A DNA stretch of 64,000 nucleotides from Roseimaritima multifibrata (GTDB lineage: Bacteria; Planctomycetota; Planctomycetia; Pirellulales; Pirellulaceae): NCBI RefSeq assembly GCF_007741495.1, contig NZ_CP036262.1:3968001-4032000 (forward strand), read 5' to 3'. The position numbers were made by a program, and so were the translations under genes. Positions 1 through 8,186 of the stretch are shown in pieces. How positions within the stretch are numbered: the first letter of the stretch is position 1; the number at the start of each line of letters is the position of its first letter. The notes under the pieces were generated by a model. The model saw nothing but the letters and a program-made list of their open reading frames with translations. It ran no database searches and had not been told where the DNA came from.

Positions 1-247
1 ACCCGATTCGGCTGCGCACATCCGCTGCATCGGCTGCAACATCGTAGCCGTGGATTCGAGCCGTTCCTGAAGTCGGTTTAAGAACCGTGCTTAAAATCCG
101 TAGAACCGTTGTCTTCCCAGCACCGTTCGGCCCGAGAAGGCCGAAGATTTCTCCGGGAGCAACGTGAAATGAAACGCGATCGACGGCTACGAACCGCCCG
201 CGCTGCAGGTCTTCGTACGTTTTGGTCAGGTCTTGAACGTATATCAT
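1..247 (-). CDS. ABC transporter ATP-binding protein, N-terminal fragment cut by window edge
   Basis: Reading the minus strand from ATG at 247 gives 82 codons that run off the window edge. The translation begins [18 protein letters not shown] and carries a Walker A motif, GPNGAGKTT, at about residues 39-47, followed by [19 protein letters not shown]. That layout is the start of an ABC ATPase of the NatA/CcmA type (ATPase subunit driving a membrane transporter or exporter). The Q-loop, signature motif and Walker B lie outside the window, so substrate and subfamily cannot be told. The gene is divergent from the histidine phosphatase at 406, and the 158 bp between them must hold both promoters. 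Confidence 0.9.
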   Translation of the reverse strand, partial: MIYVQDLTKTYEDLQRGRFVAVDRVSFHVAPGEIFGLLGPNGAGKTTVLRILSTVLKPTSGTARIHGYDVAADAADVRSRIG

Positions 248-405
248 GGTCGGGGCAGACTCCTGTTGGTAGAGCATAGATTACGTCATGCTTTCAGGCG
301 GTCGTTCCATGAAGATTTCAGCTTTGTTGCAAAAATCGTTTCCTTGTAACCCGTCTGACCACCCTGACCCCCGTTTCCACCGTAAAGGTTTAAGTTTTAG
401 GAACC

Positions 406-1074
406 ATGCTACGATTGCACCTGATTCGTCACGCTGAGAGCGAGAACAACGCGAAACCGGAAAACGAACGCGTAGAAGACCCCGGCATCACCCCACTGGG
501 TGAACAGCAAGCCATCCAACTTGGCAGGTGGCTGGAATCCATGCCGATCGATTGCCTTATCACCAGCCCCTTCCGCCGGGCGTTGCAAACCACCAGTTTC
601 GTAGCCCAGACCAGCAAGGCGGCGATTGAAATCGACCCCGAAACCTACGAAGAGGGTGGCTGCTACCGTGGTCACGGCACGAACGTCAGCGGAGCCCCCG
701 GCTACAATCGTGCAGAGATTCTGAAATGGATCCCCAACGCGCAGGTCCACGAATCGATCCAAGAGAACGGATGGTGGAATGGGCGAATTCCGGAGACGCG
801 CGAGCAAGCCATCCAGCGGGCGGACCGGATCGTACAGAATTTAACCGAACGTTTTATCGGTCAAGACGTTACGGTCGTCATGATCATTCATGCCGACATC
901 ATCCGCCACATGATGACCACGATGCTGGCGGACTGCGTCAATACAAAGCGACTGGGGCCACTCTGTAATACCGGAATCACCCGATTGGACTTGGTCAACG
1001 ATTCGTGGAACCTGCAGTGGTTGAATTCGATTGGCCATCTATCCCCAGGAATCGTTACCGATTCAAACGGCTAA
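406..1074 (+). CDS. histidine phosphatase family protein (phosphoglycerate mutase-like)
   Basis: A 222-residue protein starting with ATG at 406. LIRHAES at residues 6-12 is the RHG-type catalytic motif, with the phospho-accepting histidine in RHA. The second conserved histidine is in the IIHADIIRHMM stretch near residue 165. This identifies the histidine phosphatase (phosphoglycerate mutase-like) superfamily, whose members dephosphorylate small molecules or proteins; the substrate cannot be read from sequence. No signal peptide is visible, so a cytoplasmic enzyme is likely. It converges on the sigma-54 regulator at 1092 with only 17 bp between the stop codons. Confidence 0.9.
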   Translation: MLRLHLIRHAESENNAKPENERVEDPGITPLGEQQAIQLGRWLESMPIDCLITSPFRRALQTTSFVAQTSKAAIEIDPETYEEGGCYRGHGTNVSGAPGYNRAEILKWIPNAQVHESIQENGWWNGRIPETREQAIQRADRIVQNLTERFIGQDVTVVMIIHADIIRHMMTTMLADCVNTKRLGPLCNTGITRLDLVNDSWNLQWLNSIGHLSPGIVTDSNG

Positions 1075-1091
1075 ACGAATCGGCTGCCCCA

Positions 1092-2567
1092 TTATTCTTC
1101 GCTGCCTTCGGCGTCGTCGCCCTGTTCCAGTTTTTTATATTCGTCCAGGCGACGATATAAAGTACGCGGCCCAATGCCAAGCGTCCTAGCGGCCTCTTCT
1201 CGATTGCCCCCCGACAACCGCAGGGTCTCTTCAATGGCCCAGCGTTCGATGGTGGCCAACGGTTTCCCGATCAGATTCACCGGTCCCGAAACCATGTTGG
1301 GGGAAGGGGCATCCTCGGGAACTTGTTCGCTTAACTCGGGCGGCAGATCGTCTTCCCCTAAACTTCCGTCGTTATCCAAAACGACCATCGTTTCGACAAA
1401 GTTCCGCAACTGGCGAATGTTGCCCGGCCACTGGTAAGCGAAAAACCGTTTGGTCACATCGGGAGTGAAATGGGCGGTAGGTTTTGCGTGACGTTTGAGA
1501 AACGATTTCCGGAAATGATCCATCAGCGGAATAATGTCGTCGCGGCGATCCCGCAGGGGAGGCAAAGTGACCGTGACCACCTTGATACGGAAATACAAAT
1601 CGTTGCGGAAAGATCCGTCCTCGACCATTTCTTCCAGGGGCCGATTGGTGGCACTGATTAACCGGACGTTCACTTTGATCGGTTTGTTGTCACCAACCCG
1701 CGTTATCTCGTGCTCTTCTAGAACTCGCAGCAACTTGATCTGGGTGCTCATGGGCATGTCCCCCACTTCATCCAGAAACAAGCTCCCTCCGTTTGCATAT
1801 TCAAACGCACCAACGCGATCGCTGACGGCGTCGGTATAGGCACCTTTGACATGCCCGAACAATTCACTCTCGACCAGATGCTCCGATACCGCACGGGTAT
1901 TCAGTTCGACGATCCGTTTATTGCGGCGTGGGCTGTTTTGGTGGATTGCCTGAGCAATCATCTCTTTGCCCGTCCCACTCTCACCGGTGATCAAGACGGT
2001 CGCATCGGTCGGCGCGATTCGCTTCAGGCGATCGATCACCTGCTGCATTTCGGGGCTTGCGTAAATGATCCCTTCAAACCCAAATCGCTCATCAAGTCGC
2101 TGCCGAAGTTCCGTGTTCTGTTGCCGCAGTCGCACCGCTTGGACCGCTTTTTCAGTGACGGCACGCAGGCGCTGCGGCGTGATCGGTTTCTCCATGAAGG
2201 TGAACGCCCCTTCTTGCATCGCTTCGACGGCGATCGGAACCGAGGCATGCCCGGTCACCAAGAGGACTTCACAGTCAGGCAATCGTTTGCGAGCGAGCGC
2301 CAGAATCTTCATCCCATCGATATCGTTCATCACCATATCGGTAATCACGACATGAAACGTTTCCCGCTCGATCAGCCGTGCCCCTTCGGGACCACTTGTC
2401 GCTACGGTACATCTGTATCCGACGCGTTCCAGACTTTCGGTCATCGCTCGAGCGTGTGCCGGGTCATTATCAATGATTAGCAACGAATATTCGGCCCGCG
2501 AAGCCTCGGTAAGCTCATCACCTAGCGAGGAATCGGTTTTGGCAGAGGGAAGTGTCGAATCAGCCAT
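1092..2567 (-). CDS. sigma-54-dependent response regulator, NtrC family
   Basis: A 491-residue three-domain regulator. Residues about 28-145 are a CheY-like receiver, with the acidic start LLIIDNDPAHA and a probable phospho-aspartate in VVITDMVMNDIDG near residue 76. Residues about 160-395 are an AAA+ sigma-54 interaction domain with Walker A GESGTGKE and Walker B GGSLFLDEVGDMP. The GAFTGA loop that contacts sigma-54 reads GAYTDA, with D in place of the second G. Residues about 445-480 form a Fis-type helix-turn-helix (GNREEAARTLGIGPRTLYRR). It should activate sigma-54 promoters after phosphorylation, but no sensor kinase lies next to it. The start at 2567 gives a normal family length. Confidence 0.96.
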   Translation of the reverse strand: MADSTLPSAKTDSSLGDELTEASRAEYSLLIIDNDPAHARAMTESLERVGYRCTVATSGPEGARLIERETFHVVITDMVMNDIDGMKILALARKRLPDCEVLLVTGHASVPIAVEAMQEGAFTFMEKPITPQRLRAVTEKAVQAVRLRQQNTELRQRLDERFGFEGIIYASPEMQQVIDRLKRIAPTDATVLITGESGTGKEMIAQAIHQNSPRRNKRIVELNTRAVSEHLVESELFGHVKGAYTDAVSDRVGAFEYANGGSLFLDEVGDMPMSTQIKLLRVLEEHEITRVGDNKPIKVNVRLISATNRPLEEMVEDGSFRNDLYFRIKVVTVTLPPLRDRRDDIIPLMDHFRKSFLKRHAKPTAHFTPDVTKRFFAYQWPGNIRQLRNFVETMVVLDNDGSLGEDDLPPELSEQVPEDAPSPNMVSGPVNLIGKPLATIERWAIEETLRLSGGNREEAARTLGIGPRTLYRRLDEYKKLEQGDDAEGSEE

Positions 2568-2834
2568 ATTAAAACGGGATATTTTTTTTCTAGCGACGAA
2601 AGATGGAGCAATCTGCGACCACTGAGTTCCGTTGGTTTACCTTAATACTCTGACGAATTCGAGCCCTTTTGGGCAGTGGGGAGAGCCAACAAGGAATCCC
2701 CTTACAAATCGTGGCATTTTGCAGTTCGCAATTTTTTTCGGTTTTTTTGCCCATCAAGACTTCCCTTTGCAAGTCAGCCCGCTAGAATACCCAACGTCCG
2801 GCGGCAATCACTGCCCCGATTGCCCCGGAAGCGT
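2568..2834. other. intergenic region upstream of the NtrC-type regulator
   Basis: No convincing gene. This is the 5' side of the minus-strand regulator at 1092-2567 and should contain its promoter. It is followed by an isolated intrinsic terminator at 2835-2875 on the plus strand that no annotated plus-strand gene needs, so a short untranslated transcript starting here is possible. I found no properly spaced -24/-12 element: one GG...GC pair has 11 instead of 10 intervening bases. Confidence 0.4.
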
Positions 2835-2875
2835 GAGCCCCCTCGAGTACCTGCCCCACCCGAGGGGGCTCTTTT
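2835..2875 (+). terminator. intrinsic terminator with no evident upstream gene
   Basis: GAGCCCCCTCG at 2835-2845 pairs perfectly with CGAGGGGGCTC at 2861-2871 across a 15-base loop, and TTTT follows at 2872-2875. That is a textbook rho-independent terminator on the plus strand. The neighbouring genes on both sides (1092-2567 and 3209-3472) are minus-strand, so no known plus-strand message ends here. On the minus strand no T-run follows the hairpin. Confidence 0.7.
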
Positions 2876-3056
2876 ATGCGCTCACCTTTTTTTGTTGGCA
2901 TTTTCTTACGCCAACCGCCTGAACGGACGTATCGTCGTCGCCCGCAGCAGAGAATGCAGCTGCAGCGAATCAGAACGTGTGGATCGCCAAATAGCCGGCC
3001 AGACGCAACAAAACGAGCGGCACAAGCCGCCCGGCAAATACGTTGTGTTTTCGATG

Positions 3057-3185
3057 CGATTGCCGGTCTGTCCACGCTCTGGCGAGCGTAGCTACGTGGA
3101 TGCCACGCTAATGTCGCCAGACGCTGGTTCCTACTCGGAAACCGCCACTTATTGATTTCACGTCCCGAGCGAAAGGCGACACTCT
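3057..3185 (+). repeat. MITE-like dispersed element, family A, copy 1
   Basis: The head CGCTCTGGCGAGCGTAGCTA at 3075-3094 partly pairs with the later arm ATGTCGCCAGACG around 3111-3123, and the right end at 3150-3168 reads TTATTGATTTCACGTCCCG. The same head, arm and end occur at 31423-31557, 40105-40196 (head inverted) and 58907-59056. The left terminal repeat is not clear in this copy. It lies just beyond the stop codon of the minus-strand DUF2007 gene. No coding capacity is apparent. Its right flank, CGAGCGAAAGGCGACA, recurs at the right end of the element at 42263. Confidence 0.75.
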
Positions 3186-3208
3186 TCGCTTCCGCGACGG
3201 CGACGAAT

Positions 3209-3472
3209 TTACGATTCGGGTTGGCCGACGTCGACTTGGTCCCAATCGACCTCGATATCGCGATACTTTTTCAGCAATTCTTCGGCTGCGGGCAAATCGA
3301 CTTTGCGGACGACGACCCGCACCCAGCCGGGAGCCTCGGCTTGAAAGCCTGACGTGAAACTTCCTGTCACGGTCGCTTTGATCCCGGCATCGACCAGGAA
3401 ACTAGCGATCGCGTTCGCTTCAATCGACGTGGGAGCCGAGGCGACCAGAACGGGCGAATCATCCGAAACCAT
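3209..3472 (-). CDS. DUF2007-like putative signal-transducing protein
   Basis: A small 87-residue protein. The pattern LVASAPTSIEANAIASFLVDAGIKATV, followed by a short beta-rich middle and VRVVVRKVDLPAAEELLKKY, fits the DUF2007 family of small ferredoxin-like-fold proteins, often called putative signal-transducing proteins. It has no signal peptide and no membrane segment. The biochemical role is unknown. A family A repeat lies immediately downstream of its stop codon, and a long 5' region separates it from cdsA, which is divergent. Confidence 0.8.
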   Translation of the reverse strand: MVSDDSPVLVASAPTSIEANAIASFLVDAGIKATVTGSFTSGFQAEAPGWVRVVVRKVDLPAAEELLKKYRDIEVDWDQVDVGQPES

Positions 3473-3806
3473 TGAACAACCTCAATACGTTTTTGACCTT
3501 AGTACCGGCCCCCGGGAAGGGGATACCTCCAAAATACAAACGTCACCAAATTGCCTGCCAACCTCTGTGCTGCTGTTCGCTTTTCGGATGAGCATACCGG
3601 TTCCAGTTCGCGGCTCATTCGACCCCGATTATAGCGGAAACGGGAACACGGTATCTTGTTCGTTGCCGATTGCCGGCCTCATTTAGGTGTCCCAGTGCAG
3701 GACGAAGCGGTCTTGCTATAATCCCCAGGGAATTTGAATCAAGGGATACAGTGTCGATATTTCCAACGACACTGGATCCCGTCCTTTTGACCGGGGCTTT
3801 ATTGTC
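3473..3806. other. divergent intergenic region between the DUF2007 gene and cdsA
   Basis: It contains the two divergent promoter regions. At 3751-3810 a short frame from GTG encodes VSIFPTTLDPVLLTGALLS and then stops at TGA 3808, overlapping the first possible start codon of cdsA (TTG at 3807). This frame is either a leader peptide or the displaced N-terminus of CdsA. Nothing else recognisable is present. Confidence 0.4.
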
Positions 3807-4871
3807 TTGATCGCCGCGTCTGCCACCCTATTTGCGATTGACAGTCTGTCGAAGCAAGAAATGACCACCGAATGGGTAACGTCCAAGACCTTTATCCTGC
3901 TGGCAGTGGTCGTGGTTGCTTTGGGCATCGCCACGTTGGTCGGATTCTTGTTGACCCGCCGGGAAAATGTCGCGATTGAATCCGCCGTCGTCAGGCGATT
4001 TACGCAACGCCTGCGAATCTGGTGGATGATGTGCGCTATTTTGGTCTGCGGATTCCTGCTCCACCGAGTCGGCACCATCATCCTGTTTGGGCTGGTTTCC
4101 TTCTGGGCCCTGCGCGAATTCATCACGATGACCCCAACGCGGCGTGGAGACCATCGGGCCTTGTTTTGGGTCTTCTTTATTTTTACGCCGCTGCAATATC
4201 TTCTGATCATTCTCAGCAATATGCCGGCCAGCTGGATTACCGCGGGCCGCGAGATCAATTTCTATGGTCTCTACAGCATCATGATTCCGGTCTACGCAAG
4301 CCTGTTCATCCCCGCTCGGATTGCGTTTGGAGGCGACTACAAACGATTCCTTGAACGGAGTGCCAAGATCCAGTCGGGACTGCTGATCTGCGTTTACTCA
4401 CTTAGCTATGCCCCGGCACTTCTCGATTTGTCGCTTCAACACGCCGATGGGCAAGCATGGAGTGGCAGCAACGTCACGCTGCTGTTTTTCTTTCTGTTGA
4501 TCGCTCAACTATCGGGAGTCCTACAGCGCGTTTGGAGCGTGCTGATTGGCAGTCACCCCATCGCTCGAGACATCAACGCAGGGCGAACGTGGGAAGGTTT
4601 AGTCGGCTCGGTCGTCACCACGGGTCTGCTGGGCGCCGCCCTTTTCTGGGCGACGCCGTTTGCCCCTTGGGAAGCAGGCGTGATGAGCATGGTTGTTGCC
4701 TGCATGGCCTTTGCCGGCACGATGACCATGAGTGCAATCAAACGCGACCGAGGCCTGAACGATACCGGAACCCTTGTTGAAGGGCATGCCGGCCTGCTGG
4801 ATCAAATCGACGACGTTTGTTTCGCCGCACCAGTCTTCTATCACCTGACCCGATTTTTCTACTCTGGCTAG
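3807..4871 (+). CDS. cdsA: phosphatidate cytidylyltransferase (CDP-diglyceride synthase)
   Basis: An integral membrane enzyme making CDP-diacylglycerol from phosphatidate and CTP, the branch point of phospholipid synthesis. From TTG at 3807 it has 354 residues; ATG at 3861 would give 336. Several hydrophobic helices are visible (for example ILLAVVVVALGIATLVGFLL near residue 31 and VTLLFFFLLIAQLSGVL near 225). The C-terminus carries the family signature region: GRTWEGLVGS, then SAIKRDRGLNDTGTLVEGH and GLLDQIDDV. The start is uncertain because a frame upstream overlaps 3807 and encodes a hydrophobic stretch that could belong to the same protein. It is followed after 12 bp by tatD, probably co-transcribed. 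Confidence 0.9.
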   Translation: MIAASATLFAIDSLSKQEMTTEWVTSKTFILLAVVVVALGIATLVGFLLTRRENVAIESAVVRRFTQRLRIWWMMCAILVCGFLLHRVGTIILFGLVSFWALREFITMTPTRRGDHRALFWVFFIFTPLQYLLIILSNMPASWITAGREINFYGLYSIMIPVYASLFIPARIAFGGDYKRFLERSAKIQSGLLICVYSLSYAPALLDLSLQHADGQAWSGSNVTLLFFFLLIAQLSGVLQRVWSVLIGSHPIARDINAGRTWEGLVGSVVTTGLLGAALFWATPFAPWEAGVMSMVVACMAFAGTMTMSAIKRDRGLNDTGTLVEGHAGLLDQIDDVCFAAPVFYHLTRFFYSG

Positions 4872-4883
4872 TCCACCATTTTT

Positions 4884-5663
4884 ATGTTGTTCGACACCCA
4901 CGCCCATCTAGACAGCGACCAATTCAACGACCAACGCGATGCGGTTGTGCAACGAGCAAAAGCGGCGGGCCTGGTCGGGATGATGACCATCGGCACAACC
5001 GCCGCCTCCAGCCGACGAGCCTGCGATCTGGCTGCGGAGTACCCAGGGTACGTCTATGCAGCGGTTGGCATCCAACCTAATTACGTCGGCGAGGTCGAAG
5101 CCGATGACTGGCAGACCATCGAAGAACTGGCTGGCTTTCCAGGCGTGCGGGCGATTGGCGAAACCGGGCTGGACCAATACTGGGACGATACTCCGCTTGT
5201 CGAACAGATCGATTATTTCCAGCGGCACATCGAATTATCACAAAAGGTCGGGCTGCCGTTTATTGTCCACATGCGTGAAAGCTGCCCTGCCATTATCGAT
5301 ACGCTCCGCCCGTACGCGGCCAAGGGATCGTTGGCCGGAGTCATGCATTCGTTTACGGGCGACTGGGACCAAGCCAAACAGCTGCTTGATTTCGGTTTGC
5401 ATATCAGTTTCGCCGGGATGTTAACGTTCAAAAAATCTCAAGACCTCCGCGGGGTCGCAGCTCAGGTCCCCGAAGACCGTTTGCTGATTGAAACCGACGC
5501 CCCCTACCTCAGCCCCGAACCGCTTCGTGGCAAGCGGCCCAACGAACCGGCTCGTGTTGCCCACACTCTGAAATGTTTGGCGGAAGTTCGCGGCAAAAGC
5601 GTCGAATCGATGGCAGAGATTACGACCCACAACGCCCGTCGGTTCCTCGCGTTGCCCGAATAA
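4884..5663 (+). CDS. TatD family metal-dependent deoxyribonuclease
   Basis: A 259-residue TIM-barrel amidohydrolase-superfamily protein of the usual TatD length. Metal ligands are visible: the N-terminal FDTHAHLDSD (HxH), GETGLDQYW (Glu), FIVHMRE and MHSFTGD (His) and ETDAPYLSPEP (Asp). TatD proteins are Mg-dependent 3'-5' DNases or general phosphoesterases that act in the cytosol. The gene begins 12 bp after cdsA. There is a second, more distant TatD-like protein at 42358, so this copy is the more canonical one. Confidence 0.95.
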   Translation: MLFDTHAHLDSDQFNDQRDAVVQRAKAAGLVGMMTIGTTAASSRRACDLAAEYPGYVYAAVGIQPNYVGEVEADDWQTIEELAGFPGVRAIGETGLDQYWDDTPLVEQIDYFQRHIELSQKVGLPFIVHMRESCPAIIDTLRPYAAKGSLAGVMHSFTGDWDQAKQLLDFGLHISFAGMLTFKKSQDLRGVAAQVPEDRLLIETDAPYLSPEPLRGKRPNEPARVAHTLKCLAEVRGKSVESMAEITTHNARRFLALPE

Positions 5664-5725
5664 ATCGGCAGCGACGGATCACACGGTAATTCCCTCTTCC
5701 ACATCTTTTCGCAGATACTGAAACC

Positions 5726-8146
5726 ATGATCCCTTCCGCCGATGCATTCGAGAAGCTTGGAGCCTTTTATCTTGGGCGTCAGTACGATCTAAAAGCAGGC
5801 AAGCTGCTAGACGAACTGCAAATGTACGATTCCAAGGACCTCTGTACGCACGCGATGTGTGTCGGGATGACGGGAAGCGGGAAGACCGGTTTATGCCTGT
5901 CGCTGCTGGAAGAAGCCGCGATCGATGGCATCCCTGCGATTTGCATTGACCCCAAGGGGGATCTTGCCAACCTGCTACTAACCTTCCCCGACCTAAAGCC
6001 CAAAGACTTTGCTAAGTGGCTAGAGCCCGGAGAAGCAGCTCGGAAAGGTCTTTCCGATAAAGAATACGCGGAACAAACCGCTAAAAAATGGAAGGCTGGT
6101 TTGGCCTCATGGGGGCAGGCGCCCGAGCGAATCGCCAATCTGAAAGAGGCGGCGGATTTCGCGATCTACACCCCTGGCAGCCAGGCGGGTCTGCCTTTGA
6201 CGGTCTTAAAAAGCTTTGACGCGCCTCCTCCCGAACTGCTTTCCAACGGGGAAGCGATGCGCGACCGAGTCAGCGGAGCGGCATCGGGTCTGCTGACGTT
6301 GCTGGGAATCGATGCCGATCCGTTGATGTCCCGCGAACATATCCTGCTTTCGTCGATCTTTGACCACTGCTGGAAGAAAGGCGAAAACGTTTCGGTCGGT
6401 TCGTTGATTGGCTTGATCCAGTCCCCACCGATCCAACGTGTTGGTGTCCTTGATTTGGACAGTTTCATGTCGACCGCTGATCGCGGCAAACTGGCGATGC
6501 AGCTGAACAACCTGCTTGCCTCGCCAGCCTTCGCCAGTTGGTTGGAAGGGGAGCCACTTTCCATCCCGCGTCTGCTGCACACGCCCGAAGGAAAACCTCG
6601 CATATCGATCCTCTCGATCGCTCATCTGAACGACAGCGAACGGATGTTCTTTGTCACGATTCTGCTGAACGAACTGTTGGCGTGGATGCGGACCCAAAGT
6701 GGAACAAGTTCGCTGCGGTCGCTGTTTTACATGGATGAGGTCTACGGATACTTTCCTCCGGTCGCCAACCCGCCTAGCAAGCAGCCGATGTTGACTTTGC
6801 TGAAACAAGCCCGCGCCTTCGGTCTGGGAATGGTGCTGGCAACGCAAAACCCTGTCGACCTGGATTACAAAGGTCTATCGAACATCGGAACCTGGTTCTT
6901 GGGAAGGCTGCAAACCGAACGCGACAAGGCAAGGGTCTTGGACGGGCTGGAAGGAGCCGCAATTCAGACCGGACAAGCTTTCGACAAAGCCCAGATGGAA
7001 CAGTTGCTGGCCGCCTTGGGCAGCCGCGTCTTCCTGATGAACAATGTGCATGACGACGGACCAACGGTTTTTCAAACGCGGTGGGCGATGTCCTTCCTCG
7101 CCGGCCCGTTGGCTCGAAATCAAATCGTTGACTTGATGGCGGAGCGGAAGGCAGCGATGGAAGCGGCAGTGGATGCCACGGAAAAGGTTTCCGACAAAGA
7201 AAAAGCAAGTGCGAAACCGATCGCTCCATCGGGCGTCTCCGAACAATTCATTGTCCCGAATCGGCCCCCCGCGGCGGAGACAAAATTGGTTTACCGCCCG
7301 GCATTGCTGGGGGAGGGGTCGATGCATTTCGTCCGCTCCAGCGCCTCCTTAGATCATTGGGTCGACGCAAAGATTTTAAAACCGTGCCATTCCCCGATCT
7401 CCGATCCGATCTGGGAGGGAAGTCTTCCGCTGAATCCCGATATCGAATTGGCCGACCAACCGGAGGAGGGTTTCGAATTCTACGAATTGCCTCCGGAATT
7501 ATGCAGTTCATCGAACTACAAATCTTGGGCGAAGCAATTAAAAGACTACCTCTACCGCCATCACCCGATGACGCTGTTCAATTGTCCCGAACTGGACGTT
7601 TACGCCCCACCCGGTTCAAGTGAAGGGGAAGCTCGGATCGCAATGAAACAAGCGGCTCATGAAGCCCGCGACCTGGAAACCGAAAAACTGCGAAACAAAT
7701 ACGCTTCCAAACTCCGCACGGTCGAAGGTAAAATCCGCACGGCCGAAGATCGTGTGGCTCGCGAAAAAGACCAATTCAAACAAGCCTCCGTCTCTTCGCT
7801 GGTCTCCTTTGGATCGACCATCCTGAACGCCTTTCTTGGCAACAAGATTTCCCGGCGAACGTCGACGACCGTTCGCGGCGCCACACGAGCTGCCGCACAA
7901 CATGGCGATATCGCTCGAGCGGAAAAGGCCGCGGAACAACTGCGGCTGGACTACGAGGCGTTGGAAGTCGAACTTCGCGAGGACATCGACGCGCTCGGTT
8001 CGACCTATGACATTCAGAACTTAGAGCTAGAAACCGTCATCGTGGCACCCCGCAAAGGTGACCTGAAGATCTCGGAGGTCCAGCTGGCCTGGGCCCCTTG
8101 GCAAATCGATGCCCATGGTATGGCTCAACCCTTGTTCGAAAACTAA
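5726..8146 (+). CDS. HerA/DUF853-like P-loop ATPase with C-terminal coiled coil
   Basis: An 806-residue protein with Walker A GMTGSGKTGL near residue 47, CIDPKGDLANLL shortly after, and Walker B LFYMDEVYGYFPP near residue 337, followed by LLKQARAFGLGMVLATQNP. This is the HerA/VirB4-like DNA translocase fold. Residues about 640-780 are rich in charged heptad-like sequence (ETEKLRNKYASKL, EDRVAREKDQF, ARAEKAAEQLRLDYEALE) and likely form a long coiled coil interrupted by a glycine/alanine stretch. Related proteins act as ring ATPases on DNA, or as anti-phage helicases when paired with a nuclease, but no NurA-type nuclease gene is adjacent. It follows tatD after 62 bp. Confidence 0.85.
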   Translation: MIPSADAFEKLGAFYLGRQYDLKAGKLLDELQMYDSKDLCTHAMCVGMTGSGKTGLCLSLLEEAAIDGIPAICIDPKGDLANLLLTFPDLKPKDFAKWLEPGEAARKGLSDKEYAEQTAKKWKAGLASWGQAPERIANLKEAADFAIYTPGSQAGLPLTVLKSFDAPPPELLSNGEAMRDRVSGAASGLLTLLGIDADPLMSREHILLSSIFDHCWKKGENVSVGSLIGLIQSPPIQRVGVLDLDSFMSTADRGKLAMQLNNLLASPAFASWLEGEPLSIPRLLHTPEGKPRISILSIAHLNDSERMFFVTILLNELLAWMRTQSGTSSLRSLFYMDEVYGYFPPVANPPSKQPMLTLLKQARAFGLGMVLATQNPVDLDYKGLSNIGTWFLGRLQTERDKARVLDGLEGAAIQTGQAFDKAQMEQLLAALGSRVFLMNNVHDDGPTVFQTRWAMSFLAGPLARNQIVDLMAERKAAMEAAVDATEKVSDKEKASAKPIAPSGVSEQFIVPNRPPAAETKLVYRPALLGEGSMHFVRSSASLDHWVDAKILKPCHSPISDPIWEGSLPLNPDIELADQPEEGFEFYELPPELCSSSNYKSWAKQLKDYLYRHHPMTLFNCPELDVYAPPGSSEGEARIAMKQAAHEARDLETEKLRNKYASKLRTVEGKIRTAEDRVAREKDQFKQASVSSLVSFGSTILNAFLGNKISRRTSTTVRGATRAAAQHGDIARAEKAAEQLRLDYEALEVELREDIDALGSTYDIQNLELETVIVAPRKGDLKISEVQLAWAPWQIDAHGMAQPLFEN

Positions 8147-8186
8147 CAACTATCATCTGCCCCCCCTCTCCCTGATCTCCAAACGC

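Noticed and set aside
2640-2720. Possible sigma-54 promoter before the NtrC-type gene
   Set aside because: The GG and GC elements are 11 bases apart instead of 10.
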